A DNA stretch of 38,932 nt from Prochlorococcus sp. AG-418-I21 (GCA_003214115.1 QCMA01000009.1:1-38932); one strand, 5' to 3'; shown: positions 25,246 through 35,494, counted from the first letter of the stretch. Numbers and translations: made by a program. Notes: generated by a model from the sequence alone, not told the origin.

Positions 25246-26703
25246 TTAAGTCATACTTTTTTTTAAAGATGGATCAGCTGATTGTCCGTAAGAAAATTTC
25301 TCAACTTCAGCAACATCTGGCGATGGTTCTTTTATTCCGCAAACATCCTTATACATAACTTCGTATTCAAGAGCTGATCTTTGCCAACTAAACTCTTGGC
25401 TCATAGCTCTTTTTTGCAGTAATTCCCAACTATCTTTATGCCTAAAGGCTTCCCATGACCTTACTAAAGAAGTATAGAAATCTATAGGTTCAAAGCGATC
25501 AAAGCAAAATCCCGTACCATTATTATTTTCTGGGTCATGAGGTAAAACTGTATCAACTAAACCTCCAACTCGCCTTACTATTGGAATAGAGCCATATCTC
25601 ATAGCAAGGAGTTGACTTATACCACAAGGTTCAAATCTACTTGGCATTAAAAATGCATCAGAGCCACCATAGATAAGCCTTGATAAAGAATCATCATAGG
25701 TAAGAAATACTGAGAATCTTCCTGGGTAATCTAATGCAAGTTGCCATAATCCAGACTCTAAATATCTATCACCAGTCCCTAAAACAGCAATTTGAGAATC
25801 TGTATAGGCTAATAGTCTTCTTGAAACTTGTAAAAGTAAGTCAACCCCTTTCTGATCAACTAACCTACTGACCATACCTAAAAGATATTTTTTAGAATTA
25901 ACTTCGAGACCCATTTCTTTCTGCAGAATTTTTTTATTTTCTACCCTATTTTCTAAATTCTTAATACTGAATTTTGCAGGTAAAACTGGATCTTTGGCTG
26001 GATTCCATTCATCAAGATCTATGCCATTAAGAATTCCCCTTAATTTACCTGAAATGTAATTAAGTAATCCTTCGAGGCTTTCCCCGTATTCATGGGTTTT
26101 AATCTCATCTGCATAAGTCGGAGAAACAGCATTGACCCTATCGGCGTACAACATTGCCGCAGCCATTGTGTGGTCTCCATGCATATACCAAGGACACCAA
26201 GTCATTTTTTCAAGTTTCCACCTCCAAGGGCCTTGGTATTTTAAATTATGAATTGTGAAGACAGTACTAATTTCGGGATCCTGATGCATCCACACAGGAA
26301 TCATTCCAGTGTGCCAATCATGGCAATGGAGAACTTGGGGTTTCCAACAATTCCAGGCAAATTCTGCAGTGGCACTAGCAAAAAATGTAAATCGCCAGTC
26401 CTCATTTTCGCCTCCGTATATTTGGTCAGAGTCAAATGTTGGATGACCGACTAGGTAAATCACATAATTATGAATGGGATGTTTTGCTTCATATACGGCA
26501 AAATCAGTGCCCATTGTATTTGCTCTAAAGACTGGTTCATTCGATACCTCTAAAAGACTCCACAATTTTCCATATCCTGGAATTATTGCCCTTACATCGT
26601 GACCAAGTTTTATCAAAGATGGAGGCAACGAACCAACCACATCTCCCATACCTCCAACTTTGATCATTGGAGCACATTCAGCAGCGGCAAGAAGAATTCT
26701 CAT
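25246..26703 (-). CDS. glgA: Glycogen synthase (ADP-glucose type)
   Basis: A 485-residue glycosyltransferase of family GT5. [13 protein letters not shown] near residue 16 is the ADP-glucose-binding motif (usually KTGGL, here KVGGM). [11 protein letters not shown] lies near 127, [12 protein letters not shown] near 281, and the C-terminal donor site [18 protein letters not shown] near 360. It extends alpha-1,4-glucan chains for carbon storage. The length is ordinary for bacterial GlgA. The gene lies 36 bases after menB and 7 before murF, an association likely due to compact packing and not to shared function. Confidence 0.95.
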   Translation of the reverse strand: MRILLAAAECAPMIKVGGMGDVVGSLPPSLIKLGHDVRAIIPGYGKLWSLLEVSNEPVFRANTMGTDFAVYEAKHPIHNYVIYLVGHPTFDSDQIYGGENEDWRFTFFASATAEFAWNCWKPQVLHCHDWHTGMIPVWMHQDPEISTVFTIHNLKYQGPWRWKLEKMTWCPWYMHGDHTMAAAMLYADRVNAVSPTYADEIKTHEYGESLEGLLNYISGKLRGILNGIDLDEWNPAKDPVLPAKFSIKNLENRVENKKILQKEMGLEVNSKKYLLGMVSRLVDQKGVDLLLQVSRRLLAYTDSQIAVLGTGDRYLESGLWQLALDYPGRFSVFLTYDDSLSRLIYGGSDAFLMPSRFEPCGISQLLAMRYGSIPIVRRVGGLVDTVLPHDPENNNGTGFCFDRFEPIDFYTSLVRSWEAFRHKDSWELLQKRAMSQEFSWQRSALEYEVMYKDVCGIKEPSPDVAEVEKFSYGQSADPSLKKSMT

Positions 26704-26739
26704 TGATAATTATTTAAAAAAGTTCTTTTGAAAAATAAA

Positions 26740-27597
26740 CTAGGGTGTCCACTTATAATCAGAAAAGTCTGGTGGACGCTTTTCAAGAAAGGCATCTCTA
26801 CCTTCTTGAGCTTCTTCAGTCGAATAGAATAATTGAGTTGTGTATCCAGATAATTCTTGAATACCCGCAATCCCATCATTCTCTGCATTGAATGAAGCTT
26901 TAAGAATACGAATAGCAGTTGGACTATTTCGTAAAATCTCTCTTGCCCAGATTACACCCTCAGCTTCTAATTCTTCAATCTTTGTAATTGCATTTATCAA
27001 GCCCATCTTAAGAGCATCCTTGGAATTATATTTTCTACATAAAAACCAAATTTCTTTTGCTTTTCTTTGACCAACAAGTCTTGCTAAATAACTAGATCCA
27101 AAACCAGCATCAAAACTACCAACTCTTGGACCTGTTTGACCAAATATTGCATTTTCAGAGGCGATACTGAGATCACAAATTAACTGAAGTACATGGCCTC
27201 CTCCAATTGCAAAACCAGGAACTAAAGCAATAACCACTTTGGGCAAACTTCTTATTAATCTTTGAAGTTCAAGTACATTTAATCTCTGCTCCCCTTCATC
27301 ATTTTTATATCCATTTTCACCTCTTATACTCTGATCACCTCCAGAGCAAAAAGAATAAATACCTTTCTTGTCAGGACCCGCACCTGTAAAGAGGACTACG
27401 CCAATAGTTTCATCATTTCTAACGATATTAAATGCGTTAATGAGTTCATCTACAGTTTGAGGCCTAAATGCATTTCTTTTTTCAGGCCGATTAATTGCAA
27501 TTCTCGCAATTCCCTCACCTGATTTGTGAAACAATATATCCTTATAAGATTTGCATTCTGACCAATTTAAAGTTGTTTTACCCGGTAATACTTTCAT
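26740..27597 (-). CDS. menB: 1,4-dihydroxy-2-naphthoyl-CoA synthase
   Basis: A 285-residue crotonase-fold enzyme that closes the naphthoate ring in phylloquinone synthesis. Visible features are [17 protein letters not shown] near residue 38, the oxyanion-hole segment [11 protein letters not shown] near 83-93, [25 protein letters not shown] near 152, and the C-terminal DFSDYKWTP that is diagnostic of MenB. It lies 35 bases after menD on the same strand, so the two steps of the pathway are co-transcribed. In cyanobacteria the end product is the photosystem I quinone. Confidence 0.95.
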   Translation of the reverse strand: MKVLPGKTTLNWSECKSYKDILFHKSGEGIARIAINRPEKRNAFRPQTVDELINAFNIVRNDETIGVVLFTGAGPDKKGIYSFCSGGDQSIRGENGYKNDEGEQRLNVLELQRLIRSLPKVVIALVPGFAIGGGHVLQLICDLSIASENAIFGQTGPRVGSFDAGFGSSYLARLVGQRKAKEIWFLCRKYNSKDALKMGLINAITKIEELEAEGVIWAREILRNSPTAIRILKASFNAENDGIAGIQELSGYTTQLFYSTEEAQEGRDAFLEKRPPDFSDYKWTP

Positions 27598-27632
27598 GAA
27601 TCCTAATTTTTAAAAGATAGAAAATAATAAAT

Positions 27633-29396
27633 TTAACTGCCAATTATTTCTTCTAGCAGGATATTTTTTTCACAAATTTCATTTTCTGGATCAATATCAA
27701 CTTTAATTATTACAGATTTCTGGATAGAAATGCTCCAATCGAATGCCTCTCGTAATTTTTTAAAACTTGCCACACTTTTAAAGTTTACTTGATAAGCCTC
27801 TGCGAGTTTTGGCCAGTTTATTTCTTTAGGCATAAGAAAAAGTTTTTTTAATTCATCTTCTTTTAAATTTTTTTTATAAATACGATTAAATATATTTCCG
27901 CCATTATTATTTATTAGAAGAATTGTTAATTTCATATCGATTGAATTTTCAATAAGCCAACCGTTTATATCATGAACAAAAGCTAAATCTCCAGTTACTA
28001 GAAGAAGAGGACTTTTAATTCTAGAAATTCCTAACGCAAGGGATAAAGTACCGTCTATTCCTGAAGCTCCTCTAAAACTAAAACAATTTCTTGTTAAAGT
28101 ACCATTCTCAGAAAATGTAAGCCAATCTCTAATAGGGCTACTCGCAGAGAGCATTATTGGATTTTCAGTTGGCCAAAGTTTTGGAACAAGATTTGCAAGC
28201 TTGTACTCAGTAATTTGATTATCGTCACTAATTTTCTCTTTTAAAATTTCCTTAATTTGCTCACCTTCCCCTATTAGATCTAGCGCTAACGGAATAAGAG
28301 GCTTTTTATTTTTTTCGTTAATTGATAATTCTTCAAACAATTGAGTAGTGAAATGTGATAGCCCAAAATCATATTCAAATGATTTTTTTATAGGGTCCAA
28401 TTTTCTATAATTTTTTTCTTTTATAAGAATTTGTATCCCTTCAAAGGTTGCTAAAAACTTCTCCAAATCGATTGAGGAGGACATAGGACCAAGCCTCAAA
28501 AGTTGATGACAATTTATTAAATTCTTATTTTTTCTTAAGACTAATTCCCAATTCACAACTAATCCTCTCAAATCAGAATAAACCCCTGAGACAGGATCAG
28601 CGAATACTGGCCAACCTGAAATTTCTTGTAATTGTTCTAAGGATTTATTGAAAGATGATAAGTCATTTATGGAACCTTGATAGGGCCCTACCAAAATAAT
28701 GCCAGATTCATCTAAATTTAAACTTTTTGAAATTTCTAAGAATTTGTTTTTATCAGACTTTATTTGAACTTCCTGAAAGACATATTTTTTCTTTAAGTAA
28801 ATTCTCTCAAAAACCTCTAAAACATTTTTTTTATTTAAAAATGAAATATCTAAAGGCTTTTCAATAGGAATATTTAAATGAATAGGACCAGGGAATTTGG
28901 ATATTTGTTTCTCAGTAATTTGAACTAAATTTAAGATTTCATTTTCTTGTGTTTCATGAAGTCCATTTAGATTTGTACTTAAAACTCTTCTGCAGACTGA
29001 ACTCAAAAAATTTTCTTGATTTACTGTTTGATTAGCGCCACAATCTTTTAATCTTAAAGGTCTATCAGCAGTAAGAAATATAATACCTTTACAAGATCGG
29101 TCTGCCTCAACTGCTGCTGGCAATAAGTTACTTACGGCAGTTCCAGAAGTGGTAATTACTAAAGAAAGATTACCTGATGCAGTAGAAATTCCTAGAGAGT
29201 GGAATCCTGCGGATCTCTCATCTATTGAATTAAAAATATTTACTAGTCCTAGTTTATTTAATTCTCCAGCAGCTATTGCTAAAGGTGCTGATCTACTACC
29301 AGGACATAGTATTAAATTTTGAACTCCTATTTTTATAAGAAGATTCAAAAGTTGTAAACTTCTAAGAAAATTTTTGCATTCAATAGATGATGTCAT
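27633..29396 (-). CDS. menD: 2-succinyl-5-enolpyruvyl-6-hydroxy-3-cyclohexene-1-carboxylate synthase
   Basis: A 587-residue thiamine-diphosphate enzyme. [12 protein letters not shown] near residue 31 and the catalytic Glu region [11 protein letters not shown] near 57 form the Pyr domain. The cofactor-binding stretch [12 protein letters not shown] followed by [10 protein letters not shown] carries the GD...NN motif near residues 471-500. MenD commits isochorismate to phylloquinone synthesis. The length is as expected. ATG start; it is divergent from lepB with only 50 bases between, which must contain both promoters. Confidence 0.93.
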   Translation of the reverse strand: MTSSIECKNFLRSLQLLNLLIKIGVQNLILCPGSRSAPLAIAAGELNKLGLVNIFNSIDERSAGFHSLGISTASGNLSLVITTSGTAVSNLLPAAVEADRSCKGIIFLTADRPLRLKDCGANQTVNQENFLSSVCRRVLSTNLNGLHETQENEILNLVQITEKQISKFPGPIHLNIPIEKPLDISFLNKKNVLEVFERIYLKKKYVFQEVQIKSDKNKFLEISKSLNLDESGIILVGPYQGSINDLSSFNKSLEQLQEISGWPVFADPVSGVYSDLRGLVVNWELVLRKNKNLINCHQLLRLGPMSSSIDLEKFLATFEGIQILIKEKNYRKLDPIKKSFEYDFGLSHFTTQLFEELSINEKNKKPLIPLALDLIGEGEQIKEILKEKISDDNQITEYKLANLVPKLWPTENPIMLSASSPIRDWLTFSENGTLTRNCFSFRGASGIDGTLSLALGISRIKSPLLLVTGDLAFVHDINGWLIENSIDMKLTILLINNNGGNIFNRIYKKNLKEDELKKLFLMPKEINWPKLAEAYQVNFKSVASFKKLREAFDWSISIQKSVIIKVDIDPENEICEKNILLEEIIGS

Positions 29397-29446
29397 AATT
29401 TATATAAATGCTTTGTGATTTTCTTTATAACTGAATTAAATAAAAC

Positions 29447-30031
29447 ATGTCTTCAACACAAGAAAAAAGAAATTCAATACTAAGGGATTTAAAAAATCTT
29501 GTAATCTGGATATTTATTGCTTTAATTATACGATGGCAGGTTATAGAGCCAAGATGGATCCCATCGGGTTCAATGCTTCCAACTCTTCAAATTCAAGATA
29601 AAATTCTTGTGGAGAAAGTAACACCCAAAATCACATCCAAATCAAATCTTTCAAAATTAAAAAATAAAATAGTTGTTTTTAACGTTCCTGAACAATTAAT
29701 TAATGCTGGTTATGAAGCAGATACTGCACTAATAAAAAGAGTAATTGGAATACCTGGAGACAAGGTAGAAGTAAGAGACGGTAACCTTTACTTAAATGAT
29801 ATCGCTCAAAAAAATTACGTTTTTGACACAAACATTAATTATTCTACAGGGCCTTTTATAGTCCCAGAAGAGTCATTATGGGTGATGGGTGATAATAGAA
29901 ATAACAGTATGGACTCACATATTTGGGGATTTTTACCCTATGAAAAGGTTATTGGTAAGGCTATTTTTAGATATTGGCCATTTTATAAAATTGGACCTAT
30001 TCGGTTCCCTGCCCTTAATAATTTAGATTAA
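29447..30031 (+). CDS. lepB: Signal peptidase I
   Basis: 194 residues. A single N-terminal membrane segment (about 16-30) anchors the protein. Catalytic Ser42 is in PSGSMLPTL and the general base Lys97 in ALIKRVIGIPGD; GDNRNNSMDSH near residue 149 is the third conserved box. It removes signal peptides from exported proteins, here including thylakoid or periplasmic ones. The size fits the shorter cyanobacterial form. The gene begins 50 bases from divergent menD; a TATAAC at 29426-29431 could be its -10 element, implying a leader of about ten bases. Confidence 0.92.
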   Translation: MSSTQEKRNSILRDLKNLVIWIFIALIIRWQVIEPRWIPSGSMLPTLQIQDKILVEKVTPKITSKSNLSKLKNKIVVFNVPEQLINAGYEADTALIKRVIGIPGDKVEVRDGNLYLNDIAQKNYVFDTNINYSTGPFIVPEESLWVMGDNRNNSMDSHIWGFLPYEKVIGKAIFRYWPFYKIGPIRFPALNNLD

Positions 30032-30076
30032 TGGGTACGTGATGTTGTAGGGTTTTTATATCTTGAAGTTGTAGAA

Positions 30077-30412
30077 ATGTTTAATCCAGAATTTCTTGCT
30101 ACTGAAAATAATGATCCAAATGATGAGAATGACTTAATCCAATATTTACAAAAACAATCTCCTGAAGTTTTGCAAAGAGTAGCAAAATCAGCTAGTGAAG
30201 ATATTCAAGAAATTATTAGACATAATGTTCAAGGTCTTCTTGGAATGCTTCCTTCAGATCAATTTGATGTAAAAATAACATCTTCAAAAGACAACATTGC
30301 TAATTTATTATCTTCCGCAATGATGACGGGATATTTCTTAAGACAAATGGAGCAGAGAAAAGAGCTGGAACAAACTCTTAAAAATGATGAAAACATGTCT
30401 ATTGAAGAATAA
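30077..30412 (+). CDS. DUF760 family protein
   Basis: 111 residues. The core, LIQYLQKQSPEVLQRVAKSAS through EIIRHNVQGLLGMLPSDQF to LLSSAMMTGYFLRQMEQR, matches the all-helical DUF760 family of cyanobacteria and chloroplasts. No catalytic motif or membrane segment is seen; the SAMMTGYFLRQMEQR helix is the most conserved part. The molecular role is not known to me. It follows lepB by 45 bases on the same strand and ends 5 bases before a convergent gene. Confidence 0.82.
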   Translation: MFNPEFLATENNDPNDENDLIQYLQKQSPEVLQRVAKSASEDIQEIIRHNVQGLLGMLPSDQFDVKITSSKDNIANLLSSAMMTGYFLRQMEQRKELEQTLKNDENMSIEE

Positions 30413-30417
30413 TAGTT

Positions 30418-31584
30418 TTAAAGATTTACTTCTTCAGGAATTATTCCTAGTGCAAACAACTTTTTATATAAACCCATTAAAAATTTATTATCCTCAGGTA
30501 GTTTGTCCCACTTTTGGGAATTTATTTCATTAATTAATTTTTGACAATCTTCTATTGTAAATTTTATAGGCGCCTTAAAATGAGCTGGAATTAAATATTC
30601 CATATCTTCAAAAGACTTGATATTTTCTAGCCATTTAAGCAAGACTTCTTTTGAACGGGGAAAAATAAGTTTTTGTAAAACTGGTGCCACTTGAATCTTA
30701 GGAGTATCTTCACCCATTATTTCAACAAGAGAGGATTCCCAATCTTCGTCCCATAAAAAGGGATAAATACCGAAATGAGATCTCCAATTTCTAAGATCTT
30801 TTTTGAACGAATACTTAAATATTTCATTTAAAGGCGGAATATTTAATTTACCTGGTTTCAAAAAAGACGAAAATAAGACTAACCTTTTCCAGCCTTTTTT
30901 TCTTTGTTCAATGGAGTCAATCAAAGGTTCATCTCCTCTCTCTCTAGAATGAAAAAGAAGTGGAGTTGGATCAAAATTAAATATCTCAGGTGGAGTGGAG
31001 TCTATTCCAACTATTGCGTCTGTTACATGAAGAGTTTTCGTAGAATAATGGAAACAACTTATCTCCTGATATCTTCCAAGTCCTAAATTCAGTGGGCCTA
31101 ATGAAGACCATTTAAAGGAGTTAGCATGTGGAGTCCCTTCGTCAAACAGTATTCTTGATCTTTTTGAAGGAATTCCTAAAAAATCTAGTGGAAGATTGAT
31201 GGGAAAACTCCACTGTCCAGGACAAAGCCAAATTTCTGCATCTTTAAAAATTCTTGAAAGAGCTGGCAGTCCGATTTTATGTTCTAGTCCGGAGGCACTT
31301 GGGAGAATTATTGTTTTTACTTTGCCGTGAATCGCAATTATTTTTTCTAACTCATTTATTAATTCTTTTGTAGGGGGCAGTGGGTTTATCAGCATCAACC
31401 CATTATCAACCTTTATTACCGTCATTCTTATTGGAACCGCAACATAATAAAGTCCCTGAATTTGTTCCAAGGACCATATTTGATCAGGAATTAATTCTCT
31501 TAATATTGTTTTCTTTTTCCCATAAGGATATAAAGGAAATAACGGCCACCAATACCAATTTTTATTTAAAGTTTCTTCCACCAC
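30418..31584 (-). CDS. DUF4336 family protein, metallo-beta-lactamase-fold-like
   Basis: 388 residues with a Trp-rich opening (NWYWWPLFPLYPYGKK). MTVIKVDNGLMLINPLPPT near residue 55 and LPSASGLEHKIGLPAL follow, a strand-and-helix order resembling metallo-beta-lactamase domains, but the HxHxDH metal site is not evident. This layout is that of DUF4336 in cyanobacteria and algae. Function unknown. The frame starts with two consecutive GTG codons; the first overlaps the stop of the permease gene as TAGTG, so it seems to be the last gene of the metal-import unit. A link to metal handling is only contextual. Confidence 0.7.
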   Translation of the reverse strand: MVEETLNKNWYWWPLFPLYPYGKKKTILRELIPDQIWSLEQIQGLYYVAVPIRMTVIKVDNGLMLINPLPPTKELINELEKIIAIHGKVKTIILPSASGLEHKIGLPALSRIFKDAEIWLCPGQWSFPINLPLDFLGIPSKRSRILFDEGTPHANSFKWSSLGPLNLGLGRYQEISCFHYSTKTLHVTDAIVGIDSTPPEIFNFDPTPLLFHSRERGDEPLIDSIEQRKKGWKRLVLFSSFLKPGKLNIPPLNEIFKYSFKKDLRNWRSHFGIYPFLWDEDWESSLVEIMGEDTPKIQVAPVLQKLIFPRSKEVLLKWLENIKSFEDMEYLIPAHFKAPIKFTIEDCQKLINEINSQKWDKLPEDNKFLMGLYKKLFALGIIPEEVNL

Positions 31585-32459
31585 TATCCTTTATAACCGG
31601 CAAAAAATTTCTTTAACTTAAATATTCCGTATCTTGGAGCGAATAAAAAAGCGAATAAAAATATAAAAGTTTGTGCCAACACAATTGATCCACCTGTTTC
31701 AAGATCAAACCAAAAACTAATGTAGATTCCTATTAGGCTTGAGATAATTGCACTTAATACTGAAATTATTGTCATATTATCAAACTTATCCGTAAGTAAA
31801 TATGCTGTAGCCCCGGGTGTAATCAACATCGCAACTACCAAAATAATTCCAACAGACTGCAAGCCCACAACTGCTGCCAAAGATAAGCACGTGAGGAGTA
31901 AATAGTGAAGAAAAAATACGTTAATTCCAACCGTTTTTGCATGCCTAGGATCAAAACAATAAAGCATTAAATCTTTCCTATAAATTGATAAAAGAATTAC
32001 TACCAATAAAGAAATGAATATGGTTTGTTTTACATCTGAAAGTGATATTCCTAATGGACTGCCAAAAAGAATAGAGTGCAGATCAATATTACTTTTAATC
32101 TTAGAAACCAATACAATTCCAAGAGCGAAAAATCCAGTAAATACCAACCCAATAACAGTATCTTCCTTAACCCTTGATTTCTGCTTAATAAACCCTATCA
32201 ATGCAACAGAACCCACTCCGAAAATAAATGCCCCTAATGAGAAAGGAAGACCTAATGCATAAGCAACCACAACACCAGGCATTACTGAATGTGACACTGC
32301 ATCTCCCATTAAAGCCCATCCTTTAAGAGTTAAATAACTAGATAAGAAACCACAAACAGCTGCCACTAATGAACTCATAAGAAGTGCTTTTCTCATAAAG
32401 CCATGAGTTAAAGGATCTGTTATGAATGAATCTAAAGTTAAAAAAGAACAGAGCTCCAT
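31584..32459 (-). CDS. mntB: Metal ABC transporter permease (ABC-3 family), likely manganese
   Basis: 291 residues with eight or nine membrane segments. MGDAVSHSVMPGVVVAYALG near residue 52 is the cytoplasmic coupling region conserved in ABC-3 permeases for Mn, Zn and Fe, and GIILVVAMLITPGATAYLL near 203 is the other family hallmark. Together with the ATPase and substrate-binding genes just upstream it forms a complete importer. The metal is inferred from the substrate-binding protein. The gene starts 12 bases after the ATPase gene and overlaps the DUF4336 gene by one base. Confidence 0.85.
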   Translation of the reverse strand: MELCSFLTLDSFITDPLTHGFMRKALLMSSLVAAVCGFLSSYLTLKGWALMGDAVSHSVMPGVVVAYALGLPFSLGAFIFGVGSVALIGFIKQKSRVKEDTVIGLVFTGFFALGIVLVSKIKSNIDLHSILFGSPLGISLSDVKQTIFISLLVVILLSIYRKDLMLYCFDPRHAKTVGINVFFLHYLLLTCLSLAAVVGLQSVGIILVVAMLITPGATAYLLTDKFDNMTIISVLSAIISSLIGIYISFWFDLETGGSIVLAQTFIFLFAFLFAPRYGIFKLKKFFAGYKG

Positions 32460-32471
32460 ATAATTTAAAAT

Positions 32472-33236
32472 TTAGGATTCAGGTCCAAACAAGAAATCAG
32501 GTGAGATTCCTCCAAAAGTAGTTGTAATATTTTCGGGGGTAAACACTTCAGAGGTCTCGCCATAAGCTACAACAGTTTTATTTATTAAAAGAACCAAATC
32601 ACAAAATTCACGGACATGAATCATATCGTGCGTTGATAATAATATAGTTTTCCCCTCATTTTTAAATTGAATAAATAATTCCGAGATAAGTTTCTCAGTT
32701 CTTATATCAACACCTGAAAAAGGCTCATCAAGAAGTAATATTGACGCCCTTTGCGCAATTGCTCTAGCTAAAAAAGTTCGTTTTCTTTGACCTCCAGATA
32801 AGTTCCCAATAGGTGTAGATAAATGATCAGTAAGATCAACTCTCTCAATAGCATCTTTAACCGCTTGAACATCAGACTCTCTTGGACACCTAAAAATATT
32901 CATCGAACCATATCTTCCCATCATCACTACATCCCAAACATTTATTGGAAATTGACTATCAATTCCCTCACTCTGTGGAACATAAGCAATTGTCTGATCT
33001 TTTTGAGCAGATCTTAAAGACTCTCCATTAATTCTAATTTTTCCTTTTGAAATATTTACAAAGCCAGTTAAAGCATTAAAAAAAGTTGTTTTTCCAGCCC
33101 CGTTCATCCCTACTAACCCACAAATCTGGCCAGGTTTCAATCTTAAATTGGCGTCATACAAAGCCACCTTACCGTTGTAATCTACGCAAATATTCTCTGC
33201 ATCAATCCTAAAGTTTTGATAATTGATTGATTCCAT
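32472..33236 (-). CDS. mntA: Metal ABC transporter ATP-binding protein, likely manganese
   Basis: 254 residues. The Walker A motif GMNGAGKTT covers residues 43-51, the signature is LSGGQRKRTFLARAIAQ near 145 and the Walker B is ILLLDEPFSGVD near 165, followed by the switch His in STHDM. The sequence YVPQSEGIDSQFPINVWDVVMMGRYG is typical of the Mn/Zn ATPase subgroup. It powers the ABC-3 permease encoded directly after it. It starts 3 bases after the substrate-binding gene ends. Confidence 0.88.
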   Translation of the reverse strand: MESINYQNFRIDAENICVDYNGKVALYDANLRLKPGQICGLVGMNGAGKTTFFNALTGFVNISKGKIRINGESLRSAQKDQTIAYVPQSEGIDSQFPINVWDVVMMGRYGSMNIFRCPRESDVQAVKDAIERVDLTDHLSTPIGNLSGGQRKRTFLARAIAQRASILLLDEPFSGVDIRTEKLISELFIQFKNEGKTILLSTHDMIHVREFCDLVLLINKTVVAYGETSEVFTPENITTTFGGISPDFLFGPES

Positions 33237-33239
33237 AAT

Positions 33240-34139
33240 TCAAAAAAGCCCTTTTTTAATTAAATCCAAATTATGCTCAAGCATTTTTATATAGGAACTT
33301 GCAGGCCCACTATCATCGGATAATGAATCAACAAAAAGATTTCCTCCAAAATTAGCCCCAGTTTCGTTTGCAACAACCTTTTGAGATTCGTTACTCACAG
33401 TACTTTCGCAAAATACAGATGGGACATTTTTTTCTTTAACTAATGAAATTGTTCTTGTCATTCTTTTGGGCGTAATTTGACTCTCAGCATTAACTGGCCA
33501 TAAATAAACTTCCTCTAATCCATAATCATTTGTTAAATATGAAAAAGCGCCTTCACAACTTACTAGATACCTCCTGTCTTTATTTAGGTTATTAATAAAA
33601 AGTGAGAATTCTTTATCTATTTTAGAGAGTTTATCTTTATAAATTTTCCCATTTTCTTCAAATAATTTTCTTTTGGATGGTCTCAATTCTGATAAAGAGT
33701 CCACAAGGATATCTACGTATAAGATCCCTCTTTTTGGAGAAATCCAGGCATGAGGATTGGGCTTCCCTTTATAAAAATCTTCACTGATAAAAATAGGGTC
33801 TAAATCTTCCGCGATAGTAATTCTTTTAACTTTTAAATTAGAAACAAATTTTTCAGCCCATAATTCAAATCCAAATCCATTATCAATAAAAACAAAAGCA
33901 CTTGAGGCATTTACCAAATCGCTCGGAGTTGGTTGGTAGCCATGAACTTCAACTCCAGGTTTCGTTATTGATCTAACAATAAAATCATCTTTAGTAAGAT
34001 TGCTAATTATGTCCGCTAAAACAGTGAAACTTGCCAGTATTACTTCTTTACTTTCATTTTTATTTGATATTCTCTTGCATGAGCCTGAAGCAAGAGAAAG
34101 CAGAAGTAACAAACTTAAAAAAAGAATTTTTTTTCTCAT
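33240..34139 (-). CDS. mntC: Metal ABC transporter substrate-binding lipoprotein, Mn-type ligand set
   Basis: 299 residues of the cluster A-I family. An N-terminal hydrophobic signal ends at Cys21, in a lipobox (SGSC) less regular than consensus. The four expected metal ligands are His66 (VHGYQPTPSD), His130 (NPHAW), Glu196 (CEGAF) and Asp271 (FVDSLSD). In zinc-binding ZnuA proteins the third ligand is His, whereas PsaA/MntC manganese proteins use Glu, and no His-rich loop is present. This favours Mn, needed for photosystem II. The gene opens the importer run and lies 20 bases after the DUF697 gene. Confidence 0.82.
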   Translation of the reverse strand: MRKKILFLSLLLLLSLASGSCKRISNKNESKEVILASFTVLADIISNLTKDDFIVRSITKPGVEVHGYQPTPSDLVNASSAFVFIDNGFGFELWAEKFVSNLKVKRITIAEDLDPIFISEDFYKGKPNPHAWISPKRGILYVDILVDSLSELRPSKRKLFEENGKIYKDKLSKIDKEFSLFINNLNKDRRYLVSCEGAFSYLTNDYGLEEVYLWPVNAESQITPKRMTRTISLVKEKNVPSVFCESTVSNESQKVVANETGANFGGNLFVDSLSDDSGPASSYIKMLEHNLDLIKKGLF

Positions 34140-34159
34140 ACTTAATTTTCAAACTTAGA

Positions 34160-35494
34160 TTATGAACTAAAAGATATTTTCATAAGTGGTTTTCTAAGAT
34201 CAGAAATAAGCCCTTGCCAATTTATTTTTTCTTTTTCAAAAGCTTTTTCAACAATTTTCTCAGAATTTTTCTTTATAAAATCCAAATCAGGTTCTTCTAC
34301 TCCTTTTGTTATTGCCATAAAATCAGCCAAAGAACTTGATACTACTCTAGTTAAATAAGCAGCACTGACAGCCTGAAATGTTCCAGAAACAAGCCAATTT
34401 GGTCCATGTAATTTTGTTATCCCAATTAGAGTCTGTCCACTCCATTCAAGAACTCCCTGAGCAATTGCAGTCTTTAAAATCTCTTTAGAAACTTTATCTA
34501 AAATTTCAGGAGACCAATTACATCCCCATATAGACTTAATTTCTTTAATCATTAATGAATTTAGTACTGTCATTGCCATAACATCAATTGATGGGATAGG
34601 AGATAAGAAAACGGTTGTCGCGACAAGAATTTGATTTTTTCTTTGTATACCTTTTAACTGTATTCTTCTTATCCCTTCAATTTCAGATTGCCAGGCAACA
34701 TGAAGTTCTTTCATGAGCCGTTTTTTTGTATTTTCAATATTTTTAGATGAACTTATGAAAAACTTCCTTAACGAAAAAGGTATATTTGTAATTTCATTCT
34801 TATTCACATCAAAAGTAATAATTTTATTTATAAAGTCACTTGAAATTTGTGACTTTAGGTCTTCTATCTGATTTTTGGCTTCTATTTCGTTGGAAGTTAA
34901 AGCCACCAACCAGATTGGCATATTTTTAGGAAACTTTTCCAGCCACAAAAAATCATTTGCCGACAAAGGTAAGTTTAAAAAATACAAGATTGCATCACTC
35001 TTCAAAGCTTCTTCTGGAATAACTTGAGAAGAATTGTATTTAGGCAGTTTTTCGCATAAGTCAAAGTCAACCTTATCTACTTTAAAATGACTTTTTAAAA
35101 CAGACTGACAACTTTGATAATCTTTTTGTCCAATGCAACTTATTTTTTCTTTTTCAAATCTATTAAGAATCGATTCAAGTATTTTTTGTCTTTTTGAATT
35201 CTGTTTTTCTAATTTATTTGTTGCTTCAAGTTCTTCAAAAAAATTTAAATCTTCATTACATAGATTTATCCAACCATCTAAATTACTTGGCTCATTAAAT
35301 TTAGGCTTATCATTCTTCAAGTAAAAATATCCCCCAAAACACAACGCAAAAAATCCTATTGAGCCTCCTGCAAAATGAATTAGGTCACTGACAAACCATT
35401 CCCCAAAACCTAACAACAATAGAATAATAATAAGATTTTTTTTAGGAAACTTTATGAAATCCTTTAAAAGGTTGTCTTTACTAATATCAAACAC
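34160..35494 (-). CDS. DUF697/YcjF-like membrane protein with a degenerate middle domain
   Basis: 444 residues from a GTG start. Two hydrophobic stretches near residues 20-57 (LIIILLLLGFG and GGSIGFFALCFGGYFYL) form an N-terminal hairpin anchor. Residues 150-260 read like the second half of a small GTPase-type fold (SDAILYFLNLPL, PIWLVALTSNE) but no Walker A precedes them. Residues 275-440 hold the DUF697 region, with VATTVFLSPIPSIDVMAMT and GTFQAVSAAYLTRVVSSSLADF. In other bacteria DUF697 accompanies GTPase domains. The function is unknown. Only 20 bases separate it from the metal importer, so shared transcription is likely. Confidence 0.65.
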   Translation of the reverse strand: MFDISKDNLLKDFIKFPKKNLIIILLLLGFGEWFVSDLIHFAGGSIGFFALCFGGYFYLKNDKPKFNEPSNLDGWINLCNEDLNFFEELEATNKLEKQNSKRQKILESILNRFEKEKISCIGQKDYQSCQSVLKSHFKVDKVDFDLCEKLPKYNSSQVIPEEALKSDAILYFLNLPLSANDFLWLEKFPKNMPIWLVALTSNEIEAKNQIEDLKSQISSDFINKIITFDVNKNEITNIPFSLRKFFISSSKNIENTKKRLMKELHVAWQSEIEGIRRIQLKGIQRKNQILVATTVFLSPIPSIDVMAMTVLNSLMIKEIKSIWGCNWSPEILDKVSKEILKTAIAQGVLEWSGQTLIGITKLHGPNWLVSGTFQAVSAAYLTRVVSSSLADFMAITKGVEEPDLDFIKKNSEKIVEKAFEKEKINWQGLISDLRKPLMKISFSS

